Shown: positions 1 through 5,480 of the stretch, piece by piece | Layout of the letters: each line of letters opens with the position of its first letter | How positions within the stretch are numbered: the first letter of the stretch is position 1 | Assembly: GCA_905206455.1 (NCBI GenBank) | Contig: CAJLHL010000041.1 | Coordinates: forward strand, 1 to 17,928 | DNA: 17,928 nt | Reading direction: 5' to 3' | Origin: an uncultured Eubacteriales bacterium | GTDB taxonomy: Bacteria; Bacillota; Clostridia; Peptostreptococcales; Anaerovoracaceae | Program-made: the position numbers and the translations under genes | Notes under the pieces: generated by a model | The model's input: only the letters and a program-made list of their open reading frames with translations | Database searches by the model: none | What the model was told of the DNA's origin: nothing

Positions 1-53
1 CCGATGAGCAGGATGCAGAAAAGAGGAACTGTCAGTTTTTTTGTCTTTTTCAT
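1..53 (-). CDS. Start of an exported protein gene (partial, 5' end only)
   Basis: On the minus strand a reading frame opens at position 53, or at an adjacent ATG at 56, and runs off the window edge. The roughly 17 visible residues are MKKTKKLTVPLFCILLI, a basic n-region followed by a hydrophobic stretch. That is the form of a signal peptide or of a lipoprotein signal before its lipobox. An AGGAAGG ribosome binding site lies just upstream (complement of about 61-67) and fits the ATG at 53 better. The gene is divergent from everything else in the window. The mature protein is not visible, so no function can be given. Confidence 0.5.
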   Translation of the reverse strand, partial: MKKTKKLTVPLFCILLI

Positions 54-259
54 CATGCACCTTCCTGATTTTCTCTAACAGTGTCAAATTTACTGTCCGT
101 TTTTATTTTTTAAGCCTTATATTTTCAAGGAATTCTCTGCATTTCATAACTAATCTGACAGAGCTCTTTCTCTTCGCGTAGGCCTGAGTGAAGTTTGGAT
201 TCATAAAATGATAGATATTTTTAAATATAACATTTTTTAATGAATTGTCAAATATATAA

Positions 260-472
260 TTGTTAAGAAGGGGAAAAGCAGTCTATTTAACGAAGAATGG
301 ATATGGTTCTATGGTAGTTTTAAGCCTCGGACAGTATGCGGCCCTGACAGAGGACGCAGAGATGAGGCTGGACGAAGGGGATAAAGCGTCAGAAGCAGAT
401 GAAACGCGATGTAGCGCCGGCGAAGTATTCGGCAGGATCAGGGAGCGCGTAAATGGAAGAGAAAAAGTATGA
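260..472 (+). pseudogene. Phd/YefM-family antitoxin, N-terminally degraded
   Basis: The frame encodes about 70 residues containing VYLTKNGYGSMVVLSLGQY, the central signature of Phd/YefM (prevent-host-death) type II antitoxins. An acidic C-terminal half ends in a GEVFGRIRERVNG-like segment typical of antitoxins that neutralise RelE/ParE toxins. About 30-35 residues of the usual DNA-binding N-terminus are missing. Reading upstream in the same frame gives N-E-L-S-N-I and then a TAA at 257-259, so the older frame appears interrupted. The only start left is a TTG at 260 without a convincing ribosome binding site. The gene overlaps the toxin remnant by 20 bases, as in intact toxin-antitoxin operons. 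The family call is firm; whether any product is made is doubtful. Confidence 0.6.
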
Positions 473-760
473 GGTACGTTTTCTTCCGTTATTTGAGGAA
501 GTATTTGTCCAGCATCGTCACTTATATTGCAGAGCGTCTGAAGAATCCGGAAGCGGCGAATGAATTGATTGGTGATGTGGAAAACGCTGTCATGAAGAGA
601 AGCAATTACGCGGAAAGTTTTTGAACCATGTCGCTCAGCAAAAGAGAGAAAATACCCATACTATAGAATTTATGCGGGAAGCTATATCGTTTACTATGCT
701 GCAATTGATAATACGATGGAAGTGAGAAGGATTCTCTACAATAAAAGAGATAAGTTGTAA
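453..760 (+). pseudogene. RelE/ParE-family toxin, broken by two frameshifts
   Basis: Three frames read in turn give one RelE/ParE-like protein of about 100 residues. The first part (453 to about 502) begins MEEKKYEVRFLPLFEE. The second (about 503-617) reads SSIVTYIAERLKNPEAANEL and continues. The third (about 618-760) includes KERKYPYYRIY, a YIVYYA strand and MEVRRILYNKRDKL, the conserved C-terminal strand and tail of the family. Both breaks are explained by one extra T: near 502 (GTATTTG where GATTTG would keep frame) and in a run of five T at 618-622 where four would keep frame. The start overlaps the antitoxin end, the usual coupled arrangement. As it stands no full-length toxin can be made. 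Confidence 0.75.
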
Positions 761-840
761 AGCGACTGGGAACGGCGGAAAACTCCTGTCATCCGAGAGA
801 TACTTCCTCTGAAGTATTACTTGTCGTGACAAAAAATAAG

Positions 841-870
841 TTGCGCAGATTATAGGACGTAAATTATAAT
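841..870 (+). promoter_or_regulatory. Candidate promoter ending just before a terminator
   Basis: A perfect TATAAT at 865-870 has a weak -35 candidate, TTGCGC, at 841-846 with an 18-base spacer. Transcription would start near 877, inside the terminator stem that follows. Either this promoter makes an RNA of about 50 bases or it is a chance match. Confidence 0.3.
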
Positions 871-872
871 GA

Positions 873-927
873 ACAGCAGAGAAAGCGGCGCCGGTCTGTG
901 GCCGGGAAGTGTCTCTCTGCTGTTTTT
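873..927 (+). terminator. Rho-independent terminator
   Basis: ACAGCAGAGA (873-882) pairs perfectly with TCTCTGCTGT (914-923). An inner CCGG/CCGG pairing extends the structure, and the run TTTTT at 923-927 follows. No intact gene lies upstream, so it may have ended a lost gene or the transcript of the toxin-antitoxin remnant, or it may end a short RNA from the promoter at 841-870. Confidence 0.65.
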
Positions 928-967
928 GTGCTTGTCAGGAAACGGTCTGCTCCGGACGCTGCGGGGA

Positions 968-1124
968 TTCGTCAGAGGGCGGATATTCACAGGAATTCAC
1001 CCGGCGCCGTTTATGCGGCTTCGCCAGAGGGCGGATTTTCGCGTGAATTCGTCTGAAGCCGCTTACACGGCTTTCTCCGTGGATCGGAGTTTCGGAAAGA
1101 TCCGTCTGCCGCCGCTTTTCGCGG
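968..1124 (+). repeat. Decayed tandem repeat, about 52-bp unit, three copies
   Basis: Unit 1 is 968-1019, unit 2 is 1020-1071 and a weaker unit 3 is 1073-1124. Counting by hand, units 1 and 2 match at 39 of 52 positions, including 26 of the first 32 (shared core CAGAGGGCGGAT followed by GAATTC). Unit 3 matches unit 2 at 31 of 52, keeping TTTCG, CGTCTG and GCCGCTT. The period is not a multiple of three, so it is not a protein repeat. Unit 2 can also fold: GCGGCTTC (1016-1023) pairs with GAAGCCGC (1055-1062). It lies just upstream of the acyl-CoA dehydrogenase ribosome binding site. Confidence 0.55.
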
Positions 1125-1189
1125 ATCAGCGGGTCTTTGCAGCCGTCTGCAGTATTGTTTGAAAAAGTGAACCGAAAGGAGTTTTCGTT

Positions 1190-2719
1190 ATGAAACCATT
1201 TCCCTGGTGGACAGAGGAGCATATCGCTTTTCAGAAAGAAGTAAGCGCGTTTGCGAAGGAAATCGCGCCCCGGGACGCGGTGACGAGGTGGACCAGAGAG
1301 TTTCCCTATGATATCTATCGGAAGATCGGGGAAAAAGGATACACGGGAGCCGCCATTCCTAAGGAATACGGAGGTCTGGGGCTGGGAGCCACCGGCTCCT
1401 GCATTCTGGCTGACGAGCTGAACGCACTGATGCCTGGAGTAGGCCGGATCGTCATCGGCAATATGAACGGAGGTCTGCGCCAGATCATCGAATACGGCAC
1501 AGAGGAGCAGAAGAAGAGATTTCTCCCGAAGATCGCTTCCGGGGAGATCGGCGCTGTGGTCATCACTGAGATGACGGCGGGTACCGACGCCGCCGGCGTA
1601 TCCCTTGCGGCGAAGAGAGAGGGAGATCACTATATTCTCAGCGGCAAGAAACGTTTCATCGTAGCGGCGGGGACGGCAGACCGGTATTTCGTCTACGCCA
1701 GAACCAGCGATGATCCCCGGGACTACAAAAAACGCAGGCATCTGACAGCCTTTGTGGTGAAGAGAGGCACGCCGGGATTTACCTGCGAGAAGATCAATGA
1801 GATTCTGGGATTTGAAAATATTCAGAACGGTTCTCTCGATTTCGACCGGGTGATCGTGCCGGAGGAGGACCGTATCGGCGCGGAAGGAGAAGGCTGGAAG
1901 ATTATGATGGCCGGGCTGAATTTTGAACGCACGAATATCGCCGCGGGAACCGTGGGCTGGCAGCGTCTTCTCCTGAATTACTGTGTGCCTTACGCTCAGC
2001 GGAGAGTTCAGTTCGGAAAGGCCACCGCTGATATTCCCGCAAATCAGGATAAGATCGCGGATATGGTGATGAGACTCAATATGCTGAGAAATTCTGTCTA
2101 CTATACCGCATGGCAGTGGGACCGGGGAGAGGATATCACCGTCGAAGCCAGCTCCATCAAAGCCATGGGGGTGCAGATGACTCTGAAGTCCGCCGAAGAC
2201 GCCACACAGGTCATGGGCGGAGATGGGGTCAACCGTTTTTACCCGGTTCAGAATGTATTTGAAGTTTCAAAGACTGAGCACGTGGCCGGCGGCACGGTAG
2301 AGGCCTGCCGCATGACAGTGTTCCGCTCGGCGCTGAAGATCATGAAAGAAGATCTTCAGATGGTCCGCAGAGAGATCGATGAAGCCACAGGCGTACCGGT
2401 GCCGGCTTATCGCGATGTGGAGAAACGTCTGCCGGTTTCAGAAGAAAATGTCTTATCCGTACTCGCAGAGGATTATCGGGTCAATCCGGGTCTTCATATG
2501 ACGGTCGGAGATCTCCGGCAGTATATCGAAGGGGATGAGGATGAGATCCTGCGGACTGCGGAACGCCTCGAAGAGCAGGGCAGTGTGATGGCGCTCCGGG
2601 ACCGGAAGAACGGCGGCATCCGGCTGGTGAAGGCCACATATGAAGGTCTGGCAAAAGCCCGGCCGAAAGAAGACTATCAGTGGTTTCCTGACTGGGTAAC
2701 CGGCGAGAGAAGATTCTGA
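1190..2719 (+). CDS. Acyl-CoA dehydrogenase family protein with C-terminal extension
   Basis: This is a 509-residue flavoprotein of the acyl-CoA dehydrogenase superfamily, which oxidises acyl-CoA thioesters at the alpha-beta bond and passes electrons to an electron-transfer flavoprotein. Residues 1-385 hold the family fold: the flavin/substrate segment TEMTAGTDAAG (126-136), the helix segment with QFGK near 274-277, and VMGGDGV (341-347). The usual catalytic glutamate of the YEGT motif is absent: the aligned segment is VAGGTVE (365-371) with G367 in its place. A glutamate is present at E246 (GLNFER), where isovaleryl- and long-chain acyl-CoA dehydrogenases carry their catalytic base. Residues about 395-509 are extra to the usual length of about 380. 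An AAAGGAG site at 1175-1181 supports the ATG. The substrate is unknown; the FadR-type gene downstream fits acyl or organic acid catabolism. Confidence 0.85.
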   Translation: MKPFPWWTEEHIAFQKEVSAFAKEIAPRDAVTRWTREFPYDIYRKIGEKGYTGAAIPKEYGGLGLGATGSCILADELNALMPGVGRIVIGNMNGGLRQIIEYGTEEQKKRFLPKIASGEIGAVVITEMTAGTDAAGVSLAAKREGDHYILSGKKRFIVAAGTADRYFVYARTSDDPRDYKKRRHLTAFVVKRGTPGFTCEKINEILGFENIQNGSLDFDRVIVPEEDRIGAEGEGWKIMMAGLNFERTNIAAGTVGWQRLLLNYCVPYAQRRVQFGKATADIPANQDKIADMVMRLNMLRNSVYYTAWQWDRGEDITVEASSIKAMGVQMTLKSAEDATQVMGGDGVNRFYPVQNVFEVSKTEHVAGGTVEACRMTVFRSALKIMKEDLQMVRREIDEATGVPVPAYRDVEKRLPVSEENVLSVLAEDYRVNPGLHMTVGDLRQYIEGDEDEILRTAERLEEQGSVMALRDRKNGGIRLVKATYEGLAKARPKEDYQWFPDWVTGERRF

Positions 2720-2746
2720 TCCTCCTGCTGTCTGATGAAAGCCGAC

Positions 2747-2799
2747 GCCGCTTTGTGACGGAAGGGGGTCTCGCGGTGCGGACGAAAGCGGCAGTTTTC
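2747..2799 (+). terminator. Probable terminator after the acyl-CoA dehydrogenase gene
   Basis: GCCGCTTT (2747-2754) pairs with AAAGCGGC (2785-2792), followed by AGTTTTCT. The loop is long and the T-run has only four bases, so termination may be partial. Confidence 0.4.
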
Positions 2800-2842
2800 T
2801 GCACGGAACTGTTTCAGCGGCTCTTTCCCCTGTCGGATACAC

Positions 2843-2871
2843 TTGAAAAATCAGTCCTGTTAGGCTATGAT
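2843..2871 (+). promoter_or_regulatory. Promoter of the FadR-type regulator gene
   Basis: TTGAAA at 2843-2848 and TATGAT at 2866-2871 are separated by 17 bases, a good housekeeping sigma-factor match. The predicted start of transcription, near 2877-2879, falls on the AGGAGG ribosome binding site at 2878-2883, leaving a leader of only about 13 bases. Confidence 0.5.
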
Positions 2872-2890
2872 TAGACGAGGAGGTTTTTCA

Positions 2891-3613
2891 ATGGCACGAG
2901 TAATTTTATCAGAACAGACGGCGGATCGGATCAGGCAGCTGATCGAACGTCAGTACAAGCCGGGAGACCGGATTCCCGCGGAGATGGAGCTCGCCGAATT
3001 TCTGGGAGTCAGCAGAACGACGATCCGCGAGGCTGTGAAAATCCTCTGTTCCAGGAATATTCTGGAGATCCGCAGAGGGCATGGGACCTTTGTTTGTGAG
3101 AATCCCGGGCTTCCCGCGGATCCTTTCGGTTCGAAAGATATGGATGAAGAACAGCTGAAAGCCGATATCTTCGAGATGTCCTTGCTTTTAGAGCCGGAAC
3201 TGGTGCGTCTGGCGGCCCGTAAAGCTTCCGATGAAAGTATCGTCCGCATGAAAGAGATTCACCGGGAGATGGAGGATCGGCTGAAGCGGTACGCAGAAGG
3301 GGAATATATTCCAATGAAGGAGTTCCGCAAGTTGGATATCGCTTTTCATAAAGCGGTGATCGAAGGCTGTGAAAATCAGATTATCTCCAGATCTCTGCCG
3401 ATGTTTCTCGCTACCTGTACCGAGTGGTACAGCGTCTGGACAAGTCTGGACTTCGGAAAAGTGCTGGAAAGTTTCCGGCGTTATCATCGGAAAATTCTGG
3501 AGGCGGTGGAGTCTCACGACGCCGACAGCGCATACCGATACGCGGCGGAACATACGCAGGAGATCATCGATATTTACGAGAGCAGCGGCAAAAAGAGCCG
3601 GAAGAGCGAATAA
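2891..3613 (+). CDS. GntR-family transcriptional regulator, FadR subfamily (FCD domain)
   Basis: The 240-residue protein has an N-terminal winged helix-turn-helix (about residues 4-70; AEFLGVSRTTIREAVKIL is the helix-turn-helix and RRGHGTFV the wing). An all-helical FCD effector-binding domain follows (about 90-230). Residues D149, H153, H199 and H221 match the metal-binding Asp/His set of FCD domains, so a metal and probably a carboxylate ligand are likely bound there. The start at 2891 follows AGGAGG (2878-2883) by seven bases; an ATG eight codons upstream would contain that site inside the gene. It follows the acyl-CoA dehydrogenase gene and may control it, and its tight promoter suggests possible autoregulation. 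Both points are inferred from position. The ligand is unknown. Confidence 0.85.
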   Translation: MARVILSEQTADRIRQLIERQYKPGDRIPAEMELAEFLGVSRTTIREAVKILCSRNILEIRRGHGTFVCENPGLPADPFGSKDMDEEQLKADIFEMSLLLEPELVRLAARKASDESIVRMKEIHREMEDRLKRYAEGEYIPMKEFRKLDIAFHKAVIEGCENQIISRSLPMFLATCTEWYSVWTSLDFGKVLESFRRYHRKILEAVESHDADSAYRYAAEHTQEIIDIYESSGKKSRKSE

Positions 3614-3681
3614 TCGCTTCCGGGCGTGTGTCCCGAAGCTGTACGACGAATCACATCTTTAAGTATCTCGCAATTTTATGA

Positions 3682-3710
3682 TTGAAATGATACATAAAGC
3701 GTGATAAAAT
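3682..3710 (+). promoter_or_regulatory. Promoter for tRNA-Leu (and probably yajC)
   Basis: TTGAAA at 3682-3687 and TAAAAT at 3705-3710 have a 17-base spacer. Transcription would start near 3717, a few bases before the tRNA 5' end at 3725. Confidence 0.6.
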
Positions 3711-3724
3711 ATTCCTTGTATTTC

Positions 3725-3811
3725 GCCGGCGTGATGGAATTGGCAGACGTGCGGGACTCAAAATCCCGTGGTGGCAACACCGTATCGGTTCGACCCCGAT
3801 CGCCGGCACCA
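3725..3811 (+). tRNA. tRNA-Leu (anticodon CAA)
   Basis: All parts of the cloverleaf can be paired. The acceptor stem is GCCGGCG (3725-3731) with CGCCGGC (3801-3807), followed by discriminator A and an encoded CCA (3809-3811). The anticodon stem CGGGA/TCCCG (3752-3756/3764-3768) encloses the loop CTCAAAA with anticodon CAA at 3759-3761, reading UUG leucine codons. A long variable arm around GTGGCAACAC marks it as class II, as expected for leucine. The T arm is ATCGG-TTCGACC-CCGAT. No terminator lies between it and yajC, so it is probably cut from a tRNA-yajC transcript. Confidence 0.97.
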
Positions 3812-3868
3812 TTTTATGACAGTTGGACGCGGGTTGCGTGCAAATCAGGCGCATTCAGGAGGAAATTA

Positions 3869-4267
3869 ATGGAAGGCAATACAGCAACGAGTTATCTCGT
3901 TACATTCTTACCGCTGATTCTGATCTTTGTGGCGTTTTGGTTCTTTCTCATCAGACCGCAGAAGAAGAAGGATCAGAAGGTTGCTGAAATGAGAAGAAAT
4001 GTCTCCGTAGGAGATGAGATCGTGACTATCGGCGGCGTTGTAGGAAAAGTTCTCAGCGTAAAAGACGATGCGATCGTCATTTACTGCGGATCCGATAAGA
4101 CGAAGATGGAGTTCAAGAAATGGGCGGTTTCCGAGGTTACGAAGAAAAACGAAAAACCGGTGAAGGAAATCAAAGACGCCGGTGAGGAAGCGGAGATCGA
4201 AGCTCCTCAGAAGAAGAAAATCAAGAAGCTTGTAAAAAAGACGGATGAGGAATCTGTCGGGGAATAG
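3869..4267 (+). CDS. yajC: Preprotein translocase subunit YajC
   Basis: YajC is the small inner-membrane partner of SecD-SecF, the accessory complex that helps SecYEG export proteins. The 132-residue protein has one N-terminal membrane helix (about 9-28) ending in the family hallmark FLIRPQKKK (26-34). A conserved cytoplasmic domain with VSVGDEIVTIGGVVGKV (45-61) follows, then a charged lysine/glutamate-rich tail (about 92-132). The ATG at 3869 is preceded by AGGAGG (3857-3862); the frame is open further upstream through the tRNA gene, which cannot be coding. The secD and secF genes lie about 2.6 kb downstream, with the SCIFF genes between. Confidence 0.93.
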   Translation: MEGNTATSYLVTFLPLILIFVAFWFFLIRPQKKKDQKVAEMRRNVSVGDEIVTIGGVVGKVLSVKDDAIVIYCGSDKTKMEFKKWAVSEVTKKNEKPVKEIKDAGEEAEIEAPQKKKIKKLVKKTDEESVGE

Positions 4268-4373
4268 GCGTCAGGCGTCAGATATTTTCCGGTTCGCCGG
4301 ATCTCAGGATGTCTCGTTCTTTCCTGCCGCTTCGCGTCAAAAGTCTGCGGAAGTGGAAATCAAATCGCAAGAG

Positions 4374-4420
4374 AGCTGTCTGGATCGGCTTTGAGGCCGG
4401 CAGAGACAGCTTTTTATTTT
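4374..4420 (+). terminator. Rho-independent terminator after yajC
   Basis: AGCTGTCT (4374-4381) pairs perfectly with AGACAGCT (4404-4411), with further CGGC/GCCG pairing inside. TTTTTATTTTT follows. It separates the tRNA-yajC unit from the next gene. Confidence 0.85.
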
Positions 4421-4444
4421 TGTCCGGCGTCCCCGCTCTTGCTG

Positions 4445-4472
4445 TTCTGAAACAGAGAAGACCGCATATAAT
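4445..4472 (+). promoter_or_regulatory. Candidate promoter for the TIGR04086-type gene
   Basis: A perfect TATAAT at 4467-4472 follows the yajC terminator. The best -35 is weak (TTCTGA, 4445-4450, 16-base spacer). The downstream gene needs its own promoter, since the terminator at 4374-4420 is strong. Confidence 0.4.
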
Positions 4473-4557
4473 GTAATGATATATTTTACCGGTTATTTTA
4501 TGATTTTTCCGCGGATCTGTCTTTCGCGGAGTAAAGTTGCTGCGGGGTGGAAGAAAA

Positions 4558-4968
4558 ATGGACAAAAAAATGATGATAGACAGACCGATGAAAATACTGA
4601 AAGGCTTTCTGGCCGCGTGGGTGCTGATCGCTTTGGGCATTGTCGGAGCGGGGCTTGTGATGCTTCTGACGCCTGCCGGAATAAAGACGGGGTCGTATAT
4701 CATCATCGGCGCGGCTTCCGCAGGAGGCTTTCTCTGCGGGTCATCGGCGTCCTCGGCCGTAGGCAGACGCGGCCTGATCGTCGGTTTGATCTCCGGGATG
4801 ATTCTTTCGCTGACGATTTTAGCGGCGTATCTTCTGTTTTTCGGGGTTGCCGCCGATCAATCTCTGAATTACCTGCCTCTGGGACTTCCCGCGGCGGCGG
4901 GAGCCGCGGGCGGTCTTTTCGGCATGGCGGCGGGTTCTTCGCCGGCCAGAGGAAACGGAAGGGTATGA
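4558..4968 (+). CDS. Small membrane protein, TIGR04086 type
   Basis: The predicted 136-residue protein is almost wholly hydrophobic, with four membrane segments at about residues 16-37, 45-62, 72-95 and 106-125 and many glycines and alanines. In Clostridia a four-helix protein of this size and form (TIGR04086 family) is commonly found between yajC and the SCIFF genes, and this gene lies exactly there. The assignment therefore rests on size, topology and position. Its function is unknown. Being always beside a modified peptide and SecDF, it might help handle, sense or move the peptide, but that is inference. The ATG at 4558 follows GGGGTGG (4544-4550); a TTG at 4537 in the same frame is a less likely start. 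Confidence 0.75.
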   Translation: MDKKMMIDRPMKILKGFLAAWVLIALGIVGAGLVMLLTPAGIKTGSYIIIGAASAGGFLCGSSASSAVGRRGLIVGLISGMILSLTILAAYLLFFGVAADQSLNYLPLGLPAAAGAAGGLFGMAAGSSPARGNGRV

Positions 4969-5024
4969 GGAGCCCGCAAAGGATTTGAAATACCGTAAAA
5001 ATGGCCGATTTTCTCCGGGCTTAC

Positions 5025-5054
5025 TTGACAAGAAATACGCTGTTATTATAAAAT
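5025..5054 (+). promoter_or_regulatory. Strong promoter of the SCIFF gene
   Basis: A consensus TTGACA at 5025-5030 is followed by TATAAA (5047-5052) or TAAAAT (5049-5054) at 16-18 bases. Transcription would start near 5060, giving a leader of about 70 bases with a small hairpin (CACGC/GCGTG, 5082-5097). It is among the best promoters in the window, in keeping with a precursor peptide needed in quantity. Confidence 0.7.
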
Positions 5055-5132
5055 ACAAATGTTAATCAGGTATACGAAATACACGCAGAATCGCGTGCGG
5101 TCATCATATCGATGTTAAGGAGGAAACGAACT

Positions 5133-5282
5133 ATGAAGAGAGTAAAGACCATTGCGAGACCATCGTTAAAGGATGCGGCATGCAGCACAGGATGCGGCGA
5201 ATGTCAGACTTCCTGCCAGTCCGCATGCAAGACTTCCTGTACAGTTGCAAATCAGAAGTGCGAAAATATTAAGAGAAGATAA
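5133..5282 (+). CDS. scfA: SCIFF ribosomal peptide precursor (six cysteines in forty-five residues)
   Basis: This 49-residue peptide is the substrate of the adjacent radical SAM maturase, a ribosomally made, post-translationally modified peptide of the sactipeptide/ranthipeptide type. It has a leader beginning MKRVKTIARPSLKDAA and the near-invariant core CGECQTSCQSACKTSC (21-36), then TVANQKCE. Cysteines at 21, 24, 28, 32, 36 and 43 are the six of the family; C17 is an additional seventh. In characterised SCIFF homologues a thioether joins Cys32 to Thr37, and both residues are present here at the same numbers. AAGGAGG (5117-5123) sits nine bases before the ATG. A folded U-tailed element separates it from scfB. 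The role of SCIFF in the cell is unknown. Confidence 0.95.
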   Translation: MKRVKTIARPSLKDAACSTGCGECQTSCQSACKTSCTVANQKCENIKRR

Positions 5283-5297
5283 TCGAATCCTTGAGAT

Positions 5298-5406
5298 AAA
5301 AGAGGGTGTCCGAAGCGTTGCTGCCCGCGCGGGTTCTGGTGTGCCTTGCGGCACAACTGCAGACAGAGCGCGGGTTCTTCGCTGACAGGCAGCTTCTCTT
5401 TTTTTT
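5298..5406 (+). terminator. Branched terminator/attenuator between scfA and scfB
   Basis: The 109 bases can form nested and branched stems. The outer arm AAAAGAG (5298-5304) faces CTCTTTT (5396-5402). GCTGCC (5320-5325) pairs with GGCAGC (5388-5393), with GAAG/CTTC continuing past a bulge. CCCGCGC (5324-5330) pairs with GCGCGGG (5368-5374), sharing two bases with the previous stem. TGTGCC/GGCACA (5340-5345/5350-5355) forms the inner hairpin. Eight T (5399-5406) follow. The expected effect is to end most transcripts after scfA, giving more precursor than maturase. Confidence 0.65.
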
Positions 5407-5480
5407 AGGAGATACGATTTTGGAAGCATCTGAAAATGCACAACGGGAAGCCCGGCGAAAGCCGGAAAGGGAGTGATAAT

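Larger units (their letters stand above)
761..1189 (+). other. Non-coding region with promoter, terminator and decayed tandem repeat
   Basis: This 429-base stretch has no believable gene. Open frames across it lack ribosome binding sites and family features. It contains a small perfect hairpin (ATACTTC/GAAGTAT, 800-817), a TATAAT box at 865-870 with a terminator hairpin straight after it (873-927), and a tandem repeat of about 52 bases (968-1124). The composition changes from AT-rich before about 870 to GC-rich after it. The toxin-antitoxin remnant and its flank may therefore be an old insertion next to native sequence. The last bases (1175-1181, AAAGGAG) are the ribosome binding site of the acyl-CoA dehydrogenase gene. 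Confidence 0.5.

Noticed and set aside
968..1124. CRISPR array
   Set aside because: The repeats are contiguous and diverged, without unique spacers of constant size, and no cas gene is present.
869..1162. A 97-codon plus-strand frame after the toxin remnant
   Set aside because: It starts inside a terminator stem, has no ribosome binding site, and runs through a non-coding repeat whose period is not a multiple of three.
935..1741. A 268-codon minus-strand frame
   Set aside because: It overlaps the acyl-CoA dehydrogenase gene and the repeat region, and has no recognisable domain.
3616..3639. Terminator after the FadR-type gene
   Set aside because: The GCTTC...GAAGC-like stem is bulged and no T-run follows.
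3701..3868. N-terminal extension of YajC through the tRNA gene
   Set aside because: The frame is open by chance; the tRNA folds perfectly and yajC has its own AGGAGG and a family-typical start at 3869.
4288..4301. Hairpin TCCGG-TTCG-CCGGA after yajC
   Set aside because: A perfect 5-bp stem, but without a T-run; the real terminator is at 4374-4420.
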